DNA of 64,000 nt from Branchiostoma floridae. Taxonomy: Eukaryota; Chordata; Leptocardii; Amphioxiformes; Branchiostomatidae. Location of the stretch: assembly GCF_000003815.2 (NCBI RefSeq), contig NC_049993.1:7811762-7875761 (forward strand). The letters are read 5' to 3'. Both the position numbers and the translations under genes were made by a program. Shown piece by piece: positions 47,401 through 56,400 of this stretch (position 1 is its first letter; each line of letters opens with the position of its first letter). The notes under the pieces were generated by a model. The model saw only the letters and a list, made by a program, of their open reading frames with translations. It made no database searches and was not told where the DNA came from.

Positions 47401-50400
47401 TTATAACAGACGTATAATAACTGCAATTGCTGCATCCTTTTTTAGACAAAAAGCATGCGAAACATTTAGATATGCAAAACAGACTCCGTGCAAACATACA
47501 GTCGCTAATTAGCTTTGTTCATCAATATAATGTATTAGCTGATTAACTCTAAGTATAAAAACAGAATGCGATCCTTTTTGTCTGAATACAATGTGCATAA
47601 ATGTATATGTATTTGTAATGATAATGTAATTGCAGTGCAGCCATGATATCCAATTGGATTTTTTTTTAAATTGCACTTCGCTAAAAACGGCTAATAAGCA
47701 TATCTTGGTAAAGAGTTAAAAGTGTAGTGCAGTTTGTTTGGAGAGGTCTGCTAGTATGAAGATTTATGCTTGTGACAACCTTGAATAAGTGCAGTAATTG
47801 CCCTTGCCTTGTGTAAATAAGCAGGAAAACTTTAATCATAACCACGCTATTGTCTGCTGTGGGTACGTAATACCAACGTTTAGGGTCGCATAACGTGTTG
47901 CATCTGTAGAAAATTTCCGTTTGTGACATAATTTTTTTTTTCTTGAAGTAAAAATTAACGGTGCTTGCTTTGTTAATGTGTGAAACATTAGCATACTGTG
48001 TGCGTGTTGTAATAAAGAAATAAAAGTTTGATTACCGTACAGTACTCACATTGGATTTTTCAAGTTCAATTTTGGAAAAGTCCATTTTTGCATAAAGGGG
48101 AGAGCGGAGTGAAAATAGCTGAATTTGCTCCTAAGCAAATACCGGCCTTTCTAGTTATGATAATAATTTGATATCCTTTGCCAAAATGACAAAATATGGC
48201 TGCCTGCTTAAGATGGAAAGCATTGATTATGATATTAATCTAATATTCCTGGCCAAAATGACAAAATGTGGCGGCTTGCTTAAGATAGAAATTTTTGATT
48301 AGTATGTCTGATACTGTGCAGCTTTGTATGAGTTAGCAACTAAGATGTAAATCTCTATTTCAGATCTGTACATGAGCGACAAAGACAGCTTCCACCCGTC
48401 CCTATGGGAGGAGGAACGACAGCTCCGGCAGACCATCCAGTTTGATGTGGTGGAGTCACCAGACAGAGAGCCAGTGGTATGTCATGCTGATGAGATTATG
48501 TACCATTTTAGGAATAATTTCATACACATCCTATATGACTTGTGAAAATGCAATACCTATATTTCCTTAGCAAAAGGTTGGATTCAGAGTTCTCTGCTAT
48601 TGGAATCTATAGGGGTGGATTCATTGTACAATGTATCATGAATATTGAAAATGAAGGTTCACAAAAACGAAGGTTAAAATACAGTGTTGTGATGTTGTTT
48701 CATATGGTGGTTTATTACTGGCCATACATTTAAATCTGATGAAAGATTTGGATAAAGCCTGGGTACCATCCGATTTCTACATGCGCGGGCTCCTTGGTAC
48801 TGACTGTAAGGAGCCTCGATAGAAATCGGATCATGGTATTTTTTTAGGGTAACAAGTGTAAGGAGCCCTCAGCTGGTAGAAATCGGACGGTACCCAGGCT
48901 AATTAAGCTGCCAAGCTATTGCCCAACCTGTAATACTGTACAATTACAATTCATTCTTCAGGAAAGCCAACTGCGTCGTTGCCCCACCCCCCACAGTCGC
49001 GAGCTGCGCAGTATGAAGTGTAAACTGTTGGTGGAGGACAGCGGAGTGGAGACCCCTCCCAGCGAGGTGGTCAGCACCAGCAGCACTAGCCAGGTCCAGC
49101 CAGACGTCAGGAGGCCGTCTGAAGTACGGGTCAAGGAAGCCAAACTGTCCAAACCCAGATCGCCTCAGACATCGCCTCTCCTGAGGGAGAGACATCTTCT
49201 GTTCAAAGCTGATAAGGTAAATATAGAGGGAATGATGATTTGTCATAAATACTGATTTTAGGGCGGACTCAGGGGGTTGAGCAAGTATTTAGTTATTTAC
49301 TACAGCTCACAAAAGCCCGCGAAAACGGTGTAAGCTGAAACTACCACGTGGTCGTGCCTGCAGACGCAGACCAATGAGGAGCCGCCCTTAGTTTGATTGA
49401 CAGATCTTACATGTGGTCGCAGCCGGCGGGAAAAATCTGTTCAGACCTATTTCAGGCAGCTCGTTCATGGTAAAGCCTTGGTCGGCTGTGTATGAAATCA
49501 CTTTTCGTTAGCGAAAAATGGTATTTTATTTGAGGCCTCTTTTAGCTTTTGTGGAGTGTGGTTAAACCACTGACATCTTGAAGCACTAATTTTACCATAC
49601 TAAACAGTTATATGAATGTAATGATATTTTGCCTGACAATATTTGTCAGCTACTAAAAGTCTTGAAACACTTTTGTGATGATTTTACTAAATTCCGGTGA
49701 TCTCTCCTCCGTGAATGAATGACCCCATAAACATGTCTCCTTGTATGACTACTGTACTACAAAATTGTGTCAACTCCAAATTCAAAACACCACGTAAGCC
49801 TCCTTATCCATTCTACCACAAAATTACACTTAGTACTTTTCTTAGAGCTGTAATGCTCTGTACCACCAGTAGGTGGCGCTGCAGCAAGACTATGAAGAAA
49901 AAGAAGAACTTAATTGCATGATAACTGTAACATGTACAATGTATGACAAATTCTACTTTCTGGGGAGTTGAACTAAATATATTGCTAAATTGAATATCTT
50001 ACAATGCTAACGAGCTAGTCTAGTTTTTGAAAAACAGACAACCTAGTTAACACTCTACACACTCTAGAATGTTATGTCAACATGTATGACTGTATTATGT
50101 GACTTTATTTTGCTGCCTTCTTACTTCTATACTAGAAAATCATTTTAATCCCAAATTTATTACACTTCGAAACCTTCCTTATCCTCCTACCATGAAACTA
50201 CTAATACTTTCCTGAGAGCTGTAACGCCATGTCCCACCACTAGGTGGCACTGCAGAAACAAAATGATCTCAAATATGACTGTATTTTGTTCCCCCCAGGA
50301 GAAGCAGCAGCGAGACAAAGCTCGGATGCGTCGGCGCAGCGGCAGCAGCAGCATGGGGAGTGAAGATGAAGTCAGTCCTTTGGGCAAGAGGACTGTTAGT

Positions 50401-53400
50401 GTAAGTTATGTCCGGTTATTGTAAAACCTTTGGAATCATTTTCTCCTTTGGAATGGATGGTAAGCTATCATTCCTTTGTTGGAGCAAATGGGTTTAAACC
50501 TAAGAACTGCATCTTAAAGATCTCTGAATTCAACAGTCTTGTTGAAAAGAGTCTAGGAAACCACCTCAGTGTGATCAGTCAACCTTGCAATAGTCAATTT
50601 GTACTGGTGGCCACCTCTACATGGCCACCAGAACCACCTGGCCACTTACTAGTATTTACATGTATGGTCCCTTAGACCATCCACCCAAGCATGAATGATC
50701 TTGTCTACTCGGAACATTTTCTTCCAATCCTTGACTGTATCATGAACCTTGCAAAGTGCAGCCCTCCTGACACAAAGGCTGAAAGGCCCAGGTGGCTGTA
50801 TCCAGCTTAATAAATTTCTTTCAGGCTGCAACCTAAGAAGTTACAAGCTTATTAAGTTAAGTCTATATATTAACGGGAAGCAGCTTTCCTGTCTCAAAAT
50901 CTGAACAGCCTACTGCAAAATGAACTCAAACATACTGCAAACTCTTGATTTTCACAGTGATTGAAGTGCCACAAACTTTGAATGTACAGTTTCCGTATCT
51001 ACACATTAACAGGATGCAGCCTTCCTTCCACAAAATCTGAACTCAAACATACTGGCAACCCCTTGATTTTCACCATGACTCAGGCTGCAGGCTTCGAATT
51101 GAACTTTCAGTTTCTTTATCTACACATTAACAGGACGCAGCCTTCCTGCCCCAAAATCTGAACGGCCCCCTGCAGTGTAAGGAGAAGCACGCGGAGACGG
51201 CTCCCGTCAGGTACCAGGAACGTGCAGTAGACGTGCCGGATCACGTGCTCCGAACACAACAGGTTTGTTTGTTTTATTAGGATCCCCATTTAGTGATACC
51301 ACCAATATACAGGGTAGTACCACTTTTCTTCCTGGAGTCCGAAACAATTTGTATGCAATGAAAATGAAACATAGGCAACAAAACTTATCCAATAAGTAAA
51401 AAGAAAATTAACAAAATCAACTGATGCTCGCTCTATTGGGTCATGTTTATTTGATTTTATGGATGATATCTGTGCGCATCAATTTTCATCCATTGCTGAA
51501 TAATAGAAAATTTTGACCATATTGTATATTGTACAAAGATTCTTATGCAAAAGTATTAAGAGTGGACATTGTGTGTATCCTTTGTTTGATTATAGATCTT
51601 TGCCTCCTATAAAATTGATACTTAAATTTTTTTTTTGTTTATGAAAACTTACAAATGTAATTTTATCCACTTTAGTGGTCAACTTGTCATCGTTGCGATT
51701 ATTTCATCACTCTGAGGCCAGCTAAAAAATGTTCTCACTGCTTAGTTGTGAGCTACTCTCTTTTCCCTAAAACTCAAGAATTACCAAACGCATTTATCAA
51801 ATGGATCATACAATTGTACAGTAGCTGTCTTTCCTGTTACACTATCCAACTGTAACAACTGTTTTGTTTGACTCAGGTAATTTCAGCAGCTCTCCCATCC
51901 TCCGACTTCCCGCCCAACGATTACTCACACAACTACATAATAGAAGAGCCTCAATAGAATGATGATGATTTGTTATTTGGTCAGTTAGTCAATATGCTAC
52001 AGAACTAGAGGAATGGAAGTTGCATTTTCCTATTGTTTGATTATGGCAGAAATGGTCACTCGCTCCAAAATTGATAACTGGCTTTCCTGGAACACTTTGC
52101 AACTGTAACAGTACTGTTATGATTATTCGTAGTATGTCTGTGTGCGTTGCTCTCTGTCTTTGTGTCAACTCCAGATTTTTGAGGTCAGCATATCCCTAGA
52201 ACTTCTGGATGGATTGTAATGATATTTGGTATATAGATAGGGGTTGAGAGACTCTTAGTGTGTGACCTTGTTAACATCTGTCTTGTCTGGCTGCAGGTAA
52301 TTTCAGCAGCTCCCCCATCCTCTGACTTCCCTCCCAGCGATTACTCCCAGCTGGCGGGCAGAATGTACGCGGTCCAGCGAGGCGAGAGGGTCAAAGAAAA
52401 CCGGAAGAGTGCTCCCGTGGAGCAGCTCCTGGAGGACTCCACTGCGCCGGGAAGCCTGGAGGACGGCAAAATTTTCTCCTCCACTCCAGACTTGTACAGA
52501 CACTCGCCGCCCTCCCAGCCTAGTGCTGCGGCTGACCAACACGTCACCCAGCCCTCCCAACCTCCTACAGGACAACAGGAACAGTTCCCTACTACAACAA
52601 CAACAACCATGTCTAGAGGAGACAGAACAATGCCCAGGAGCATCTCACAGGGGATCCAAACGCAGCAGTACGGCACTCTCCCCGCCATGAGCAAGTCGGA
52701 GAGTACCAAAGACTTCTCCTCGCACGAATTTGTGTCGTCCACGCCACCGTCCCAGCAGCTACTGGTGACCACAGCCCCCAGTGTCTTATCACAGCGGTCG
52801 CCCGTGCCGAAAATCCGGCCACAGCCCCCGCCAAGATCCATCCTTCTGAGCACCGAACAGGTCAGCAAGCTGCCCAACAGCCAGTCCAAGAGCGAAGAGC
52901 TCTCCAAGTCTGTCGTCGGCGACTCGAACAAGAACACGCCTCCACCCGATGTCATTCTGTCGGACAGCACGGTGACGAGAAATGGGAAGGCCGGGACAAA
53001 CGCTGTAGGCAAAAACACTAACGTCAGCCGCCCGTTGGAGGAAACCCACCCCACCCCACTGTCCCAGGGGCAGCCTGGAGTCTCTACAGCAGCTCATAGC
53101 CATACACTAGAGAGGCTTTCGCAGCCTGTGAGCATGTCCGACACACCCATTATTCCTGGGAACTTCCAATCCATGACTCTACAGAGACCCCGTCCGTCTG
53201 TCCCTCCTTCTTATCAGCAAAGTCTTCGTTACTCCCAATTGGCCAAACTGGGCTTCCAACCAGGTGAGTGGAGAGAAGTAGTTCATGGGTGAAGGGATGC
53301 ATGAAAACCTTTATCAAAGCATGATGGTAGATCTAAGTGAAAGCGGCATCATTTGGACTTGATAATGACAGAACCTGATGCATGTATTCTTAATGCAGAC

Positions 53401-56400
53401 AAATTTTGACTTAGTTTGAAATATTAATAACTTTTATAGGATAGTGTTTCTAATTTCTGTAGAATTGCCAAAACTCTGGACCCAATTTTGAATGATATAA
53501 AAAAGACTGTTGTGTTAATGTTAATACTAACAATGATATGATTATGATTTTAAAAAAGGCAACTGAAGTCAGGCAATTAGACTGTTGGAAAGTTTGACTT
53601 ATTTCGTGAAATTCTTGTGCTCCTCGCTCCCCTGCAGGAAAGAGTGCTTTCCGTCTACAGCACAGTAAACTACAGGACGACACCAACATCCCTCCCTCTG
53701 CCAAGGACCCTGCAGTCAGTAATTACAGTCAGCAGCCACCACCACCCACCAGTCCCCCTTCATCTCCTAACAGGTAAAACAAACCTGAAGGTTTGACTAA
53801 GTTTGTCAGTAACTCTAAGCATGTGTGTTAGTAGAGAGTAAGAGGAGAGAGAGAGAGGAAAAGAGAGGGAGAGGGAGGGAGAGAGATGAAGATAATCAGT
53901 CAATTATGCAGAGAAATACACTTGGGCTGCTTGGATGCTTTTTTTCTCTTTTCATCTGAAGAATCTTTAAAAGAAAACCAGTTAGCCATCTGATCCCTTC
54001 CTTCTTTTTACTTCCCTAGAACAATGGCAGGAGTGCAACATGACGCTATGGCGGATAAAACAAGTACAACAACCCCAACAACGACTACAACTGGCGGCCA
54101 TCGCGTGGTAGTGAACTTGGAGTTGACGCCAGATGGGAGGGGCACGTCCCAGATTCCACCGGAGGAAACGCAGCACCAGAAAAACGCAGCCGAGCCGCCC
54201 GCGAAGGAACCTGAAGAGTCAGACGACTGGAGACACACGCTTCTGAAGCAGATCGAAGATAGTATCATGCAGGCCAGGGAAGCTGGATATCCAGCTAACA
54301 GTTCTGATGGAGAGTCGGATATCGAGAAACAGGGTAAGGAAGAAAAGAGTAAAGAGGTCTACGCTAGTTCAGAAGTACAGGAGGGAGTAGCTGAGGTTAA
54401 GGGTCAGGCCGCCACTCCTGAGAGTCTAGCTGAAGACAATGTGGACTCAAAAGAGAAACAGAACTACGGTTACGACGGAGATACGGAAAGTAATCACGAC
54501 GAGCAGATGGTGGATCCGACGAACACTGCGCAACCCGTTCAGCCGTCGGATCCAAAGTTTGCCACGACATTCAAGCAGAGGTTAGCGTACTGGCAAACCA
54601 CTACGACAGGACAGCCAATCGAGGAAAAAGACGAGGAGAGAAGGGCCCAGCCTGGCTCGATGCACATCCCACCCACCTTTTCTACTTTCAAACGGGTGAG
54701 CACCAGGCCGTTTTCGTACCTGGACACCGTTGAGCACGAGGGGTCGGACACATACGCAGGGGGACAGGTGCCGCTGTGCGCCGCAGCTACTCTACCCAGA
54801 CCCACCCCCACGTACACACAGAGTCAGGGGAACCTGGCACCGCAGACACGGCCCAGGCAGCAGCCCACGGCCAGTAGACCAGGTACAAGGACATGCATGG
54901 ATCTGTGCATGTATCTAGAGGAGGCGGTTCTTTTGATTAGTCCTTAATATTGATCAAAGGGGCATGAAAGTGAAAAGGCATAGCAGCCATCTTCAGACTG
55001 GGTGGAAGCATGACATTTTTTTGATAGCTGCATGTAGAAGTGCAGTAAAACTCTAGGTATGGTTTGCATTTTCAGCCAAGCACACTGGGTCCTTTCTTCT
55101 TCTCTTCTCGATAAGGACATAATGCATATGCCAAAAGGGATTTGGTGTACAGTAAGTTCTAACACTAATGGTGCAAAGAGTTACACTAGTGTAGTGTTAT
55201 ATACAAAATATAACTTGACTTATAGCTAAAACGTGCAACATTTTGTTGTCTCTACCTAAACCTTGTTTCTACTCCTCACAACTCGCCAACTGTGAAAATT
55301 GGCCCAGGTGGCCAAATGGAGGTACTATCGAGTTTAAATAAAGGCACAAACAAATAAACAAAACAAACAAAAGAACTGGCATCGCTCTGCACTTGTCATA
55401 ACAACAACTCGATCTTACAGGATCAGGAAAGCGGCCCCCCACCCCTCCGACCCGGGTCAGCAGTGTTCTGACATCGTCCGTCCAAAGTCTGCCAGTTTCC
55501 ACCACCTCTACAATACAGAAGAGTAGCAGCAGTCAGCCCCGACCAAAGTCAACATCTAACAACTATGTATGTATAGTCATCTTATAGAAAATGCAAAATA
55601 GCAGTTACTCAAGCAACTGTACATGATTTTGGAAATGGTCAGATGATTCAGATAGCATCCACATATTGAGCTTGTGTTGATTTTGTCTTACTTTAAAATT
55701 TGTTCCCAATTGGACTTTCTCTTCACTTCCTTCCCATGTCAATTCAGGGTATAAAACCTGCTCTGCAATAGATCTGCTCGTGTCACTGATGAAAGGTAGT
55801 AGATGTAGGAGATAACTGTTTCCATAACCCTATCCAGTCGCTTGAGTAATTGCAATTTGGAGTATCCTTATTAGTTGTTACGTATACCTGAATGTCTTAC
55901 CTTCCTTGATGCATCCTATACAAATTGTCTTGGTATCAAATCTTGACATCTATTGTAGAAAGGCCTGTGTTACTGTTCCATCTGAAATGTCTTACCAGAT
56001 TTAGGTAATACTTTTGCTCCTATTTTCTTTCACTTAGTAGCCATACCTTCTTGAGAATGAAACAATCCTGAAGACGAGTATTGCCTTTGTTGACAGTTGA
56101 CAGTGACCATTGAGAAGAAACCAGGTTTAGGTTTCAGCATCGCTGGAGGGATCGGATCATGTGGCAATCCTTTCAACCCTGAAGATACTGTAAGTTATGG
56201 TGATGTTGCATATGTGATATGACGGGCTATTTTCTTAAACAAAAACAGCATATGTAATTTGTCAGGTCTGATACACTAGAGGTAATGTGACATATAGTGC
56301 ACATAGTACTGGTAGAAAACAAAATATATGACAGTTAAGGCATGGAGTTCAAATCAGCACCAAGGAGAGACATAGTGCTATCCCGTGATCCTGGCATATC

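Larger units (their letters stand above)
42013..48115. mobile_element. Candidate 6.1-kb TIR-bounded insertion (TA target site) carrying a nested LINE
   Basis: The left end TTTTCACTCCGC and right end GCGGAGTGAAAA are perfect 12-bp inverted repeats, each flanked by TA (42011-42012; 48116-48117). The left end has an extra internal palindrome (GTACCGTAGGTAC, then CGAGTGAAAA at about 42041-42051). No transposase is visible outside the LINE. Twelve bases plus TA at 6 kb is suggestive, not proof. Confidence 0.4.
41321..48363. other. LAP intron 13: 7-kb intron with nested insertions
   Basis: The intron is bounded by a phase-1 donor GATG|GTGAGA and acceptor TTTCAG|ATCTG. It holds a duplicated exon edge (41491-41518), short ~72-bp repeats (41955-42010, 48168-48300), a candidate TIR-bounded insertion (42013-48115), a promoter-like block (42440-42700) and an intact LINE ORF (43606-46881). 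Nothing else coding is recognised. Confidence 0.7.

Noticed and set aside
52341-53054. 237-codon minus-strand open frame
   Set aside because: Antisense shadow of the GC-rich LAP exon 52297-53263; its composition (cysteine, valine, glycine) is that of a reversed serine/proline-rich frame.
54008-54817. Several minus-strand frames with valine runs
   Set aside because: Shadows of LAP exon 54020-54882; the valine runs are antisense to threonine repeats.
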